A DNA stretch of 64,000 nt from Actinoplanes italicus (GTDB taxonomy: Bacteria; Actinomycetota; Actinomycetes; Mycobacteriales; Micromonosporaceae). How positions within the stretch are numbered: position 1 is the first letter of the stretch; each line of letters starts with the position of its first letter. The stretch covers positions 1 to 64,000 of the forward strand of contig NZ_PVMZ01000018.1 in the NCBI RefSeq assembly GCF_003001815.1. The letters run 5' to 3'. A model generated the notes under the pieces. It saw nothing but the letters and a program-made list of their open reading frames with translations, searched no databases and was not told the DNA's origin. The position numbers and the translations under genes are program-made. Shown piece by piece: positions 55,797 to 63,864 of the stretch.

Positions 55797-56513
55797 TTAA
55801 CTGGAGAACATTCTGCGCCAGATGGACGGTCGCAGTCCTCCCGGCCGCCGGACGGCGAACCTGTGTGAGGGTTCCCGTTCGTCCAGTCGGGCCCGCAGAC
55901 TCTCACCGGCCCACGCCCCGCCCGTCCACAGCAGACCGCCGCCGACCTTCTCACCGGGCACGCCGCGGCCGAGGAGGCGGAGGTATTCCGGGCCGAACCA
56001 GCACCAGTGTGGCGGCTCCGGTGGCAGTCCGAGCCACTGCCCCAGCCCGGCGAGGAACGGTTCGGCGGGCCGGTCGCCGGGCCCCCACAGCTGCCCCCGG
56101 TCGAGCGTCTGACCGCCCTCGACGGACGCCGACACGTAGATCGTCGCCGGGCAGGTCAGCGCGAGCGCGAACCGGCGCACCCGCTCGTCGCCCGGTTCGA
56201 GGACGGCGCTCAGCGAGTGCGCGACGGTCGGCCCGAACCAGTCCGGATGATTCGCCGCCAGTGAGGCGCTGTAGACGGGTGCGGTCCCGGCCAGGTGCAG
56301 CAGCGGTTCGGCCCGCTCGTGGGCCTGGCGGAAGCCGTCCTCGCCGTCGCGGTCGAGGCGGCCGCGCAGCGGTTCCACGTCACCGAACCGGCGCGGCATC
56401 GCCTCGGGCAGGTGCTCACGGGCGGCGGCCAGCCAGCGGCCGGCGATGCCGCTGGCACCGGCGGCCCGCTCGTACCACCGCACCACCAGGACGTCGACCT
56501 TGCGTTCCGGCAT
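55797..56513 (-). CDS. Hypothetical protein, 238 aa
   Basis: No family was recognised. The protein has many Trp and Arg residues and a central segment with VYSASLAANHPDWFGPTVAHSLSAVLE and PATIYVSASVEGG. The repeated beta-strand and loop pattern suggests a globular alpha/beta fold. It has no signal peptide or TM helix. The ATG is 6 nt from TAGATT. It is 9 bp before the septum-formation-like gene on the same strand, downstream of it. Confidence 0.65.
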   Translation of the reverse strand: MPERKVDVLVVRWYERAAGASGIAGRWLAAAREHLPEAMPRRFGDVEPLRGRLDRDGEDGFRQAHERAEPLLHLAGTAPVYSASLAANHPDWFGPTVAHSLSAVLEPGDERVRRFALALTCPATIYVSASVEGGQTLDRGQLWGPGDRPAEPFLAGLGQWLGLPPEPPHWCWFGPEYLRLLGRGVPGEKVGGGLLWTGGAWAGESLRARLDEREPSHRFAVRRPGGLRPSIWRRMFSS

Positions 56514-56519
56514 CCGCCG

Positions 56520-56525
56520 AATCTA
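56520..56525 (-). promoter_or_regulatory. -10 hexamer (TAGATT) for the 238-aa protein
   Basis: Six nt before ATG 56513. It overlaps the stop of the gene before it. Confidence 0.45.
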
Positions 56526-57158
56526 GCGCTTGACCGAACCGGTGACGGTGCCGGTGACCTGATGGGCGAAGCAGAGCACGCCGGGATCGCCGGTCACGCC
56601 GATCTCCTCCAGACGGGCGGTGAAGACGATGAAGGGGTCGCCGACCTCCCGCTTCTTCCCGGCGTACTGCTCGAACCGCTGCTCGCAGCCGGCGTCCGCG
56701 GCGGCGGCCTTGTCGGCTGTGTCCGCCGGCAGGTCGAAGACGCCGACCACCTCGCTGCTGTGCGGCGACGTGCAGGGCAGCACGTCGATGTAGTTGCCGG
56801 TCTGCTCCTCAAGGTCCTTCGCACAGTCGCCGGCCTGCAGCTCCCGCAGTGAGATGGAGCGCTCGCCGCGGATGGCGCCGTTCGCGTCGCGGTCCGGCCC
56901 GTCGGCGGCGTCGCGGACCACCGCGACGACGATGGCACCCACGATGACGGCCAGGACGAGTCCGCTGATGGTCAGGCCGGCGATCGCGAAGACCTTGCCG
57001 CGCTTGTCGCCGTTGCGGCGGCTCTGCACGAGGCCGATGATCCCGAACACGATGCTGAGAATGCCTCCGCCGAGGCAGAGCAGGGCGAGCGACAGCGACG
57101 CGATCGAGAAGCCGTTGGTCTTGCCGTTCCACTGTGGCGGCGGCATCTGGGTTTCCAC
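56523..57158 (-). CDS. DUF4190/septum-formation-like membrane protein
   Basis: A 211-residue membrane protein. Two N-terminal TM helices (about residues 16-42 and 57-83) match DUF4190. The C-terminal extracytoplasmic domain (about 100-205) has a septum-formation-type pattern: GDCAKDLEEQTGNYIDVLPCTSPHSSEVVGVF, with Cys pairs and a terminal VLCFAHQVTG. Such proteins are common in actinobacteria, and the septum link comes from family annotation. GTG 57158 is 6 nt from TACGGT. Confidence 0.8.
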   Translation of the reverse strand: METQMPPPQWNGKTNGFSIASLSLALLCLGGGILSIVFGIIGLVQSRRNGDKRGKVFAIAGLTISGLVLAVIVGAIVVAVVRDAADGPDRDANGAIRGERSISLRELQAGDCAKDLEEQTGNYIDVLPCTSPHSSEVVGVFDLPADTADKAAAADAGCEQRFEQYAGKKREVGDPFIVFTARLEEIGVTGDPGVLCFAHQVTGTVTGSVKR

Positions 57159-57164
57159 CGGGGC

Positions 57165-57170
57165 ACCGTA
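57165..57170 (-). promoter_or_regulatory. -10 hexamer (TACGGT) for the septum-formation-like gene
   Basis: Six nt before GTG 57158. Confidence 0.45.
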
Positions 57171-57287
57171 CCCGCTTGATCGTCTTCTGTGGCATCACGT
57201 GAGGCAGAGGGCTCAACCGATATGCCGCAGTCATCGACATTTCTCGATATAAAGGGTTGTCCCTACCCCCGTTCCCCGGAGGAAGCC

Positions 57288-57827
57288 ATGCTGATCCGCA
57301 AGATCGCGGCGGCCGTCTTCGCCGTGCTGGCGCTCGGAGGCGTGCAAGCGGTCACCGCCGCGCCCGCCACCGCCGCGCCGCGCATCCTTTACTACGACGC
57401 CAGCCAGGCGCAGGAGTTCAAGTCCGTCGTGGACCAGGGCGCCCAGATCTGGAACAGCCGCGTCACCAACGTGCGCCTGCAGCCGGTCACCGCCGGCCGG
57501 ACCCCCAACATCCGGGTGTACGCCGACAACGGCTGGCCGCGCGCCTACACCAGCTCACTGGGCAACGGCTCGTGGTACATGGGCCGGCAGGCCGTCAACC
57601 AGGGCTACTACCAGCCGCGGATCGCCGCGCACGAGTTCGGTCACCTGCTCGGCCTGCCGGACCGGCGGACCGGGCTGTGCACCGACCTGATGTCCGGCAG
57701 CAGCGCGCCGGTGAGCTGCACCAACCCGAACCCGAACACGCGTGAGGCGTCCACCGTCAACGCGAACTTCGCGAGCGCGGCGGCCGTACCGGCCAGGACG
57801 TTCGTCTGGAGCGGCGCCCAGCAGTGA
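57288..57827 (+). CDS. snpA: Snapalysin-like secreted metalloprotease (M7)
   Basis: A 179-residue secreted protease. The signal peptide (residues 1-30) is followed by a catalytic domain with the zinc motif HEFGHLLGLPD, the snapalysin form HExxHxxGxxD; the last Asp replaces the third His. The conserved CTDLMSG after it holds the Met-turn. Snapalysin cleaves at Tyr/Phe. The ATG follows GGAGGAAG. Streptomyces snpA genes are activated by a divergent LysR regulator, which is absent here. An ATCGA-N6-TCGAT inverted repeat (about 57233-57248) lies upstream. Confidence 0.92.
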   Translation: MLIRKIAAAVFAVLALGGVQAVTAAPATAAPRILYYDASQAQEFKSVVDQGAQIWNSRVTNVRLQPVTAGRTPNIRVYADNGWPRAYTSSLGNGSWYMGRQAVNQGYYQPRIAAHEFGHLLGLPDRRTGLCTDLMSGSSAPVSCTNPNPNTREASTVNANFASAAAVPARTFVWSGAQQ

Positions 57828-57865
57828 TTCGAGCGCCGGGCGGGGCTCAGGCCTCGCCCGGCCTT

Positions 57866-57871
57866 TAAAGT
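57866..57871 (+). promoter_or_regulatory. -10 hexamer (TAAAGT) for the small protein
   Basis: Seven nt before ATG 57879. Confidence 0.45.
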
Positions 57872-57878
57872 GCAAAAC

Positions 57879-58190
57879 ATGGATCGGGTACGGGTCCCGG
57901 CTGCCGACGCCGGCGAGCAGGAGTTCATCGAGTTCGCCCACACCTACGACGGCTACCGCCTGCACCCCGACCTGTCCGAGCTGCACGAGCGGACCCGCGA
58001 CCGGTGGGAACGCACCGGCGACCCCGGCGACGACATCGACGTGCTGCGCGCCTGCCTGTTCCTGGAGGTCCGCGCCCACCGCCACAGCGGCGGCTGGGGC
58101 CGGTTCTCGCAGCAGCCGTTCACCGCCGCCCTCGTCACCCGTGTCCGCGCTCTCGGCGGCCCCACCGTCCCGGTGCGATCCCAGTCCTGA
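57879..58190 (+). CDS. Hypothetical protein, 103 aa
   Basis: A small soluble, charged protein with FIEFAHTYDGYRLHPDLSELHERTRDRWERTG in its first half and DDIDVLRACLFLEVRAHRHSG in the second. No family was recognised; helices predominate. It is high-GC3 and leaderless at ATG 57879 (TAAAGT). GTG 57870 would start within the -10 element. It stands between snapalysin and the DUF2071 gene. Confidence 0.68.
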   Translation: MDRVRVPAADAGEQEFIEFAHTYDGYRLHPDLSELHERTRDRWERTGDPGDDIDVLRACLFLEVRAHRHSGGWGRFSQQPFTAALVTRVRALGGPTVPVRSQS

Positions 58191-58218
58191 GGTTGCGGTA
58201 CTGAAGGACAATCTGCCG

Positions 58219-59265
58219 GTGAGAGTACGCAGGACGGCGGCCGCGGCCGGTGTGGTGGGACTCGCCGTGACTGCCGAGGTGTTGCTACGCCGGAGACGGC
58301 CACGGACGGCACACGGACGGTACGCCGACTGGGTGCATCCCGGCAGCCCGGCGGCCGGACCCCTGCAGGCGCTCGCCGACAGCCCGACGGCCGGACCTCT
58401 GCAGGCGCTCGCCGACAGCTTGGCGGCCAGACCTCTGCAGGCGCTCGCCGACAGCTTGGCGGCCAGACCTCTGCAGGCGCTCGCCAACAGCCGGGCCGCC
58501 CGGGCCGCGGCCGAGGCGCTTCCCGTTCCGCCGATGGTCAGTGACATCACCGACGTGGTGTACGTCAACTACCTCGTGCCGGCCGCCCGTTTGCTCCCGC
58601 TCGTGCCGGAGGGCCTGCGACTGCAGCGGATCGGTCCGGACGGTGAACAGGCCGTCTTCACCTTCCTCACCTACCGCCACGGACATCTCGGCCCGCCGAT
58701 TCTGGGACGGCTCAGGAGAATCCTGCCGTCACCCGTGCAGACCAACTGGCGCATCTACGTCCACGATCCGCACACCGGCCACGACGGCGTGCACTTCGTC
58801 ACCACCGCCGTGGACCGTGCGGCCCACGCCCTCGGCGGACGGCTGTTCTGTGAGGCGTTGCCCATGCACCTTCTGCGCCGCGCCGCCGTGGAGCGGGCGG
58901 ACGAGGCCACCGTGCGGCTGCGGCTGGACCCCGGAATCGGCAGCGCTCCCGACGCCGACGCGGTGCTGACGTTCGCGCCGGAGCCGGCAGGCGGCCCGTG
59001 GCGGTCCGCCTTCGGGACCTACCAGGACATGCTGAGATACGTGGTGCACCAGGACCGTGCGCTGTCGGTGCAGCCGTGGCACCGCAGGATCACCCGCCAG
59101 GAGATCCGGCTCGGCCTCACCCCCGCCGACTGCCACCCACTGGCCGGCTCGGTCCGATCCCGTTCGGCGAGGGCGATCGTCGGGGACGCCGAGCCGTTCA
59201 GCTTCCACGTGCCCCGGGTGACGCTCCGGTTCGACAGCGAGGAGTACCACGTACTGCGCCCCTGA
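58219..59265 (+). CDS. DUF2071/YqjF-like protein with a 12-residue tandem repeat
   Basis: A 348-residue protein. After a basic and hydrophobic N-terminus (VRRTAAAAGVVGLAVTAEVLLRRR) come four near-identical 12-residue units of the type GPLQALADSxxA (about residues 45-92). The rest (about 95-348) matches the DUF2071 domain: YVNYLVPAARLLPLVPEGLRLQ and the C-terminal FHVPRVTLRFDSEEYHVL. The function is unknown; the domain binds small molecules in related proteins. GTG 58219 is 6 nt from a GACAAT hexamer. Confidence 0.75.
   Translation: MRVRRTAAAAGVVGLAVTAEVLLRRRRPRTAHGRYADWVHPGSPAAGPLQALADSPTAGPLQALADSLAARPLQALADSLAARPLQALANSRAARAAAEALPVPPMVSDITDVVYVNYLVPAARLLPLVPEGLRLQRIGPDGEQAVFTFLTYRHGHLGPPILGRLRRILPSPVQTNWRIYVHDPHTGHDGVHFVTTAVDRAAHALGGRLFCEALPMHLLRRAAVERADEATVRLRLDPGIGSAPDADAVLTFAPEPAGGPWRSAFGTYQDMLRYVVHQDRALSVQPWHRRITRQEIRLGLTPADCHPLAGSVRSRSARAIVGDAEPFSFHVPRVTLRFDSEEYHVLRP
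58350..58493 (+). repeat. 36-bp in-frame tandem repeat, four copies
   Basis: CTGCAGGCGCTCGCC recurs at 58363, 58399, 58435 and 58471, every 36 bp (12 codons), inside the DUF2071 gene. Confidence 0.9.
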
Positions 59266-59441
59266 CAGCCCGCCCCGGAGCGGCCCACCGACCGGCCCAC
59301 CGACCGGCCCGCCGGGCGGTGTCCTGCGGCAGTGTGGCGACCCGCGGCGCCGGTGGGCACAGACCACCACGCTGCGACGTGGTGCGGCCGGAAGACGATG
59401 CTGCTTTGGTCTTGACATACCTTGCTTATTGGACAATTCCT
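59266..59441. other. Intergenic, AT-richer end
   Basis: GC-rich sequence that ends in an AT-rich patch containing TTGACA (59412-59417), which resembles a -35 but has no clear -10 at the standard spacing. Confidence 0.4.
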
Positions 59442-59679
59442 CTTCCCGAGCCGCTCCACTTCCCGAGCCGCTCCACTTCCCGAGCCGCTCCACTTCCCCA
59501 GCCGCACCACTTCCCCAGCCGCACCACTTCCCCAGCCGCACCACTTCCCCAGCCGCACCACTTCCCCAGCCGCACCACTTCCCCAGCCGCACCACTTCCC
59601 CAGCCGCACCACTTCCCCAGCCGCACCACTTCCCCAGCCGCACCACTTCCCCAGCCGCACCACTTCCCGAGCCGCTCCG
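59442..59679. repeat. 17-bp tandem repeat, 14 copies
   Basis: CTTCCCCAGCCGCACCA-type units run for 14 exact 17-bp steps (59442 to 59663); the first three and the last units are the CTTCCCGAGCCGCTCC variant. Because 17 is not a multiple of three, a 51-bp (17-codon) super-period makes all six frames look open; none is a likely gene. Confidence 0.92.
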
Positions 59680-59903
59680 CGCCGCGGTGAGCGGCAGGTG
59701 GGAGTCACACAGGATCGACGACTGCGTTCCCAACGTCGAATTCGACCAAGCCTCGCCGGGCACCGTTGGAACTCGGACGAACAAACTGCTTGAGAGCAAA
59801 CGGCCGTCGACTCCCTTCTGGGTCCGATTTCCCGGAACTCGGGGTCGAGGTTGGCATGATCATCCGCTTACAGTTCGCGATGCGGATGGGGAAGAATTTC
59901 GTT
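59680..59903. other. Locally AT-richer unassigned DNA
   Basis: About 220 bp with lower GC than the rest of the window (e.g. TTACAGTTCGCGATGCGGATGG). It carries the RBS of the next ORF. No other gene is supported. Confidence 0.4.
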
Positions 59904-60929
59904 ATGGGCCAGGCATCGTTATTCAGCAGGTCCGAGATTGCGTCGATGCGCGACCGGACCATTTCTCGCGGCTATTCTCCTGCCCGCGATGAATTCCGCC
60001 GGGAGCATGAGAGACATCGCGCCTGGGGCTTGCGGCGACGCCATGCGGAAAAGCTTCGCCGCAATAGGCACGGCGGGGCTTCCGGTTCCGCCGGCGAGGG
60101 TCAGGCGCGCACAGCCACACCGGCCACATCGCCTTCGGCCGCAGGCCCACGGCCGACAATCACCGCGGCTGAGACATCACACACGAGGTCCACGCGGTCC
60201 GCTGACCCGCATTCACCCACACTCGCACCGCAGTCAGCACACACGTCATCGGCACCGCACCCCCGAACGCCCGCACCCCCACCAGCACACACACCGCCCG
60301 CGCCGCCGCCCCAGGCGCCTACACCCCCACCAGCACACACACCGCCTACGCCGCCGCCCCAGGCGCCTACACCCCCACCAGCACACACACCGCCCGCGCC
60401 ACCGCCCCAGGCGCCTACACCCCCACCAGCACACACACCGCCGACGCCGACGCCGACGCCGACGCCCCAGACTCCCGCACTCGAGCCAGCACGCAGGCCT
60501 CCCGCAGCGCACCCGGGCACCCACGCATCCCAGCCACCTGCAACGCGGCCTCGGACCCCCAGCCCGAGCAGCACACACACCCGCGCCGCGGCCCCAGACC
60601 CACCCAGCCCACCCAACACGCAGGCCGCCCGCAGCACACCCCACGCATCCCACGCATCCCAGCCACCTGCAACGGCCTCGGACTCCCGCAGCCCGAGCAG
60701 CACACGTACCGCCCGCACTGCGGATCGGGAGTGCCGTGCTTCAGCCAGCAGACACTGCGTCGATATCGCGGGTGACATGCCGGGTAGCTGTATCGCGTGT
60801 CGTTCCGGTGGTGCCGCCGGGCCATACCCTCCCGGCGGGCATACTCTGCGTCCACATCACGCGCCGCCTCTCAACCTTCGCCTCGCGCCACCGGTGCGTT
60901 TGCGGAATGGTTTCCGAGGCCGCTCGTAA
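59904..60929 (+). CDS. Possible Pro/Thr/His-rich protein with basic N-terminus
   Basis: A 341-residue ORF. The first ~65 residues (MGQASLFSRSEIASMRDRTISRG onward, with many Arg/Glu/His) look like real helical protein, and ATG 59904 has GGGGAAG 9 nt upstream. Then follows a long Pro/Thr/Ala/His-rich region with four 16-residue repeats (TPPPAHTPPAPPPQAP type). Its third-position GC (about 68%) is below neighbouring genes. No family was recognised. The N-terminal part may be genuine and the rest a readthrough through repeats; other frames are also open here. Confidence 0.35.
   Translation: MGQASLFSRSEIASMRDRTISRGYSPARDEFRREHERHRAWGLRRRHAEKLRRNRHGGASGSAGEGQARTATPATSPSAAGPRPTITAAETSHTRSTRSADPHSPTLAPQSAHTSSAPHPRTPAPPPAHTPPAPPPQAPTPPPAHTPPTPPPQAPTPPPAHTPPAPPPQAPTPPPAHTPPTPTPTPTPQTPALEPARRPPAAHPGTHASQPPATRPRTPSPSSTHTRAAAPDPPSPPNTQAARSTPHASHASQPPATASDSRSPSSTRTARTADRECRASASRHCVDIAGDMPGSCIACRSGGAAGPYPPGGHTLRPHHAPPLNLRLAPPVRLRNGFRGRS
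60267..60458. repeat. 48-bp tandem repeat, about four copies
   Basis: CCACCAGCACACACACCGCC recurs at 48-bp intervals (the ACCAGC core at 60281, 60329, 60377 and 60425), inside the Pro-rich ORF. Confidence 0.85.
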
Positions 60930-60947
60930 TTTGGCGGGTTTCTTGGA

Positions 60948-61232
60948 TTATGTGGTCGTCGTGAGGCGGTGGTCATGGTTGCACTCGAGACCGGCGAGAA
61001 TGTTCTGGTTCGCGTCGAGCACCGCGCGGTTAAAGACGTTACTGCAGCCGGTAAGAGTTGATTCATGCTTATAGCATCTGCCATTATTTGGATGATCGGC
61101 TCGTTGACAGCATGTTTCTTGTGACCAATCTTTCTTCCGTCGCCCGGTCCGCGTCATGCTCCAAGCCTCCTCGAATCCGGGAATGCCGGGGGCTGCAAAG
61201 ATTCGCGTCCTGCGAATTGGCCGATCCGCCAT
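60948..61232 (-). CDS. Possible small Cys-rich protein
   Basis: A 94-residue minus-strand ORF with CCQRADHPNNGRCYKHESTLTGC and LECNHDH segments, five Cys and several His in the C-terminal half, and a less GC-biased codon use. No RBS, promoter or family was recognised; ATG 61232 is the best start. The overlapping plus-strand ORFs look no better. It may be a remnant. Confidence 0.25.
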   Translation of the reverse strand: MADRPIRRTRIFAAPGIPGFEEAWSMTRTGRRKKDWSQETCCQRADHPNNGRCYKHESTLTGCSNVFNRAVLDANQNILAGLECNHDHRLTTTT

Positions 61233-61957
61233 CAGGCGTTCATCGGTGCCGGTCGTGCTTGCGGGACTGTCTCGAGAACGCAAGGTCGGACTGTCTCGAG
61301 AACGCCGGGCCGGACCGTCTGCGGCATGCCGGGGCATCGGCGGCCATGGCGTCGTGAGGTGGAGGGCCACGGCTGGCGGAGACTCCGGGCATCGTGGCCC
61401 GGCGTCGTGGGGTGGAGGGCCACGGCTGGCCGAGACTCCCGGCATCGTGGGGTGGAGGGCCACGGCTGGCGGAGACTCCCGGCATCGTGGCCCGGCGTCC
61501 GGATGCCGTCAGTCAGGTCAGTGGATGTCCGATCCAGTCTGCGGAGCATCCGATCGGAGTGCCGATCGATCGGGCGGCGGGCGTCCCGTCAAGCCTCTGG
61601 ATGTCTGGCAGCATTGCCGGGGCGAACAGACCGTCAGCCCAGCCAGCAGGCTACCGACCCGATCAGAGTGTCAGCCCGGCCAGCAAGCAACCGACCCGAT
61701 CAGAGTGTCAGCCCGGCCAAGCTGCAGTCCGTTCAAGCCGCCGGTCCGACAAACCCGCCAGCCCCGCCAAGCCGCCGGTCCGGCCAAGCCGCCAGCCCGG
61801 CCAACCCGCCAGCCCGGCCAGGCTGCCGGACTGTCGGCGGGCCGATGTGGCTGTCCAGCCAACAGCCCGCCGGGGCGGCGACGGACGTCCCGTAATCGTG
61901 GAAGGGACGTCGGCCGGCTGGATCGGCGGGCTGCTGGGGACGGCGGTGGCGGGTGGA
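61233..61957. repeat. Gene-free degenerate repeats
   Basis: Short direct repeats only: GGACTGTCTCGAGAACGC twice (25-bp step near 61265); GGTGGAGGGCCACGGCTGG at 61358, 61411 and 61451 (53- and 40-bp steps); a 37-bp unit with GACCCGATCAGAGTGTCAGC twice (near 61640-61715); then imperfect CCAGCCCGGCCAA/CCGCC units. No gene is supported. Confidence 0.6.
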
Positions 61958-62551
61958 TCAGGCCGCGGGGGCGTCCCAGAAGACGTAGATCGAGCCGTAC
62001 GGCACCGATGCGGTCTGGCCCGCGGTGCAGCTGCCGGTCGGGGCCACGCCGCCGGACGTGCGCAGACGGTTGATGAAGTCGGCGCGGCTCAGGACGCCCT
62101 TGCCGGAGTGGGTCTCGACCTTCAGCAGCAGCTCCGGGATGGCGCCGTCGACCGGAGAGCCCGCGGCCCGGGACGCGGTCACCAGGGAGCCGTCGCGGAC
62201 CGACTGCCAGCTCGGGCCGCCGAAGTGATGGATGCGGCCGCCGGTGCCGATGAGCTGCGCCTCCGGCACCGAGCCGCCGGTGAACGCTCCGGTGGTGGCC
62301 CCGGCGGGCACCACACACGTGTACGTCTGCGTGCCGCTCGTGACGATGTAGGCGCCGACCAGCTTGGACCCCTTCGGCGGCTTGATCTCCGCCGGGATCA
62401 GCGGGACGGACACCGGCCGTGCGCCGGGGCGGCTGTCCTCGTGCACCCCGGCCTGCGCCGGCGCTGCGCCGGTGACGGTGACGACCGCGGTGGCCGCCGT
62501 GGCGATTCCGGCGGCCGCGAGCGTACGGATACGGGAACGGTTCGTGAGCAT
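61958..62551 (-). CDS. Secreted DUF3455 protein
   Basis: A 197-residue secreted protein. The signal peptide has a long hydrophobic core (ATAATAVVTVTG) and cleavage near AQAGVHED. The mature part matches DUF3455: PKGSKLVGAYIVTSGTQTYTCV, IHHFGGPSWQSV, and ETHSGKGVLSRADFINRLRTSGGVAPT. The function is unknown. ATG 62551 follows GGGGAAG. It lies 104 bp beyond the fumarylacetoacetase stop and may be transcribed separately. Confidence 0.85.
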   Translation of the reverse strand: MLTNRSRIRTLAAAGIATAATAVVTVTGAAPAQAGVHEDSRPGARPVSVPLIPAEIKPPKGSKLVGAYIVTSGTQTYTCVVPAGATTGAFTGGSVPEAQLIGTGGRIHHFGGPSWQSVRDGSLVTASRAAGSPVDGAIPELLLKVETHSGKGVLSRADFINRLRTSGGVAPTGSCTAGQTASVPYGSIYVFWDAPAA

Positions 62552-62655
62552 GAGCTTCCCCTGCCTGCTCGGGTGGGCGGAGCTGCCCACCTCCGCGACA
62601 TGACACGGGAACCGGGCCGGGACGGATCAACCCGGGACGGCATTGATCTGATCGT

Positions 62656-63864
62656 CTATCCGACAGAAGCTGATCGGATCCGGCCGCGCACCTCACCGAG
62701 CCCGACGACTGTCCCGTTCGGACCTGGCGCAGTCGCGGTGATCACCACTTCGTCCCCGTCCGCGAGGAAGGTGCGTTCCGACCCGTCGGGCAGGGTCAGC
62801 GGCTGTTGTCCGTTCCAGGTCAGCTCGATGAGGCAGCCGGGTGAGCCGCCGCTGACGGTGCCGGAGGCGAACAGGTCGCCGGTACGCAGGGACGCGCCGT
62901 TGATCGTCATGTGCGCGAGCATCTGCGCGCCGGTCCAGTACATGCCGGTGAACGACGGGTTCGACACGACGTGTCCGTTGAGCCGGATCTCGAAGCGGAC
63001 GTCGAGGCCCCACGGCTGCGCCTTCTCGTCGTCGAGGTACGGCAGCAGCGGCACGGTCCGCTCCGGCGGCGACACGCGGGCGTGGCCGAGCGCCGCCAGG
63101 GGCACGATCCACGGCGAGATCGAGGTGGCGAAGCTCTTGCCGAGGAACGGGCCGAGTGGAACGTACTCCCAGGCCTGGATGTCCCGCGCGGACCAGTCGT
63201 TGACCAGGCACACCCCGAACACGTGATCGGGGAACGCGTCGAGCGCGACCGGTTCGCCGAGCCGGGAGGGCGTGCCGACGACGTAGCCGAGCTCTGCCTC
63301 GATGTCGAGCCGCTGCGACGCGCCGAAGGTGATCTCGCCGTCGGGGGTGCGCCGCTGGCCGGACGGGCGGGCCACCTCCGTGCCGGAGACGACGACGGTC
63401 CCGGCGCGGCCGTGGTAGCCGATCGGCAGGTGCTTCCAGTTCGGGGTGAGCGGGTCCTGGCCGGGCCGGAACATCTTCCCCAGGTTGGTGGCGTGCTGTT
63501 CGGAGGCGTAGAAGTCGACGTAGTCGGCGACCGTGAACGGCAGGTGCATGATCGCGTCGGCGGCCGGAACCAGGTGGCCGGAGAGCAGGTCGCGGTACAC
63601 CTCGTCGGTCAACCACGTGGTCACCTGCGCGCGCAGCGCCTGCCAGACGCCCGGTCCGGAGGCGAGCAGCGCGTCCAGGTTCGGCCCGGCGACGGCGGCG
63701 GCCAGCTCCGGCGCGAGCCGGCGGACCGCGGCCGGGAGGTCGATGACATGCTCACCGATCGCGACACCGGCACGCGGGTGCGCGTCGGCGGCGGTGCTGA
63801 ACACGCCGTAGGGCAGGGTCGTGATGCCGAACGGGTGGCCGGCCGGGATGTCGAGCCAGGTCAA
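62656..63864 (-). CDS. fahA: Fumarylacetoacetase
   Basis: A 402-residue fumarylacetoacetate hydrolase, the last step of tyrosine and homogentisate breakdown, giving fumarate and acetoacetate. It has an N-terminal domain and the C-terminal FAH fold with SEQHATNLGKMFRP, RLDIEAELGYVVG, LVNDWSARDIQAWEYVPLGPFLGKSFATSISPW, and SGGSPGCLIELTWNG; the Glu, Asp and His metal ligands are present. TTG 63864 has GGAGGATC 8 nt upstream. It overlaps the upstream gene's stop (TTGA), so the two are coupled. Confidence 0.95.
   Translation of the reverse strand: MTWLDIPAGHPFGITTLPYGVFSTAADAHPRAGVAIGEHVIDLPAAVRRLAPELAAAVAGPNLDALLASGPGVWQALRAQVTTWLTDEVYRDLLSGHLVPAADAIMHLPFTVADYVDFYASEQHATNLGKMFRPGQDPLTPNWKHLPIGYHGRAGTVVVSGTEVARPSGQRRTPDGEITFGASQRLDIEAELGYVVGTPSRLGEPVALDAFPDHVFGVCLVNDWSARDIQAWEYVPLGPFLGKSFATSISPWIVPLAALGHARVSPPERTVPLLPYLDDEKAQPWGLDVRFEIRLNGHVVSNPSFTGMYWTGAQMLAHMTINGASLRTGDLFASGTVSGGSPGCLIELTWNGQQPLTLPDGSERTFLADGDEVVITATAPGPNGTVVGLGEVRGRIRSASVG

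Noticed and set aside
59429..59992. Pro- or Gly-rich proteins on both strands
   Set aside because: Open frames arise from the 17-bp repeat in every phase; no start signal or family support.
61104..61131. Promoter (TTGACA ... CAATCT)
   Set aside because: Spacing is acceptable but no gene follows, so it was not listed as a feature.
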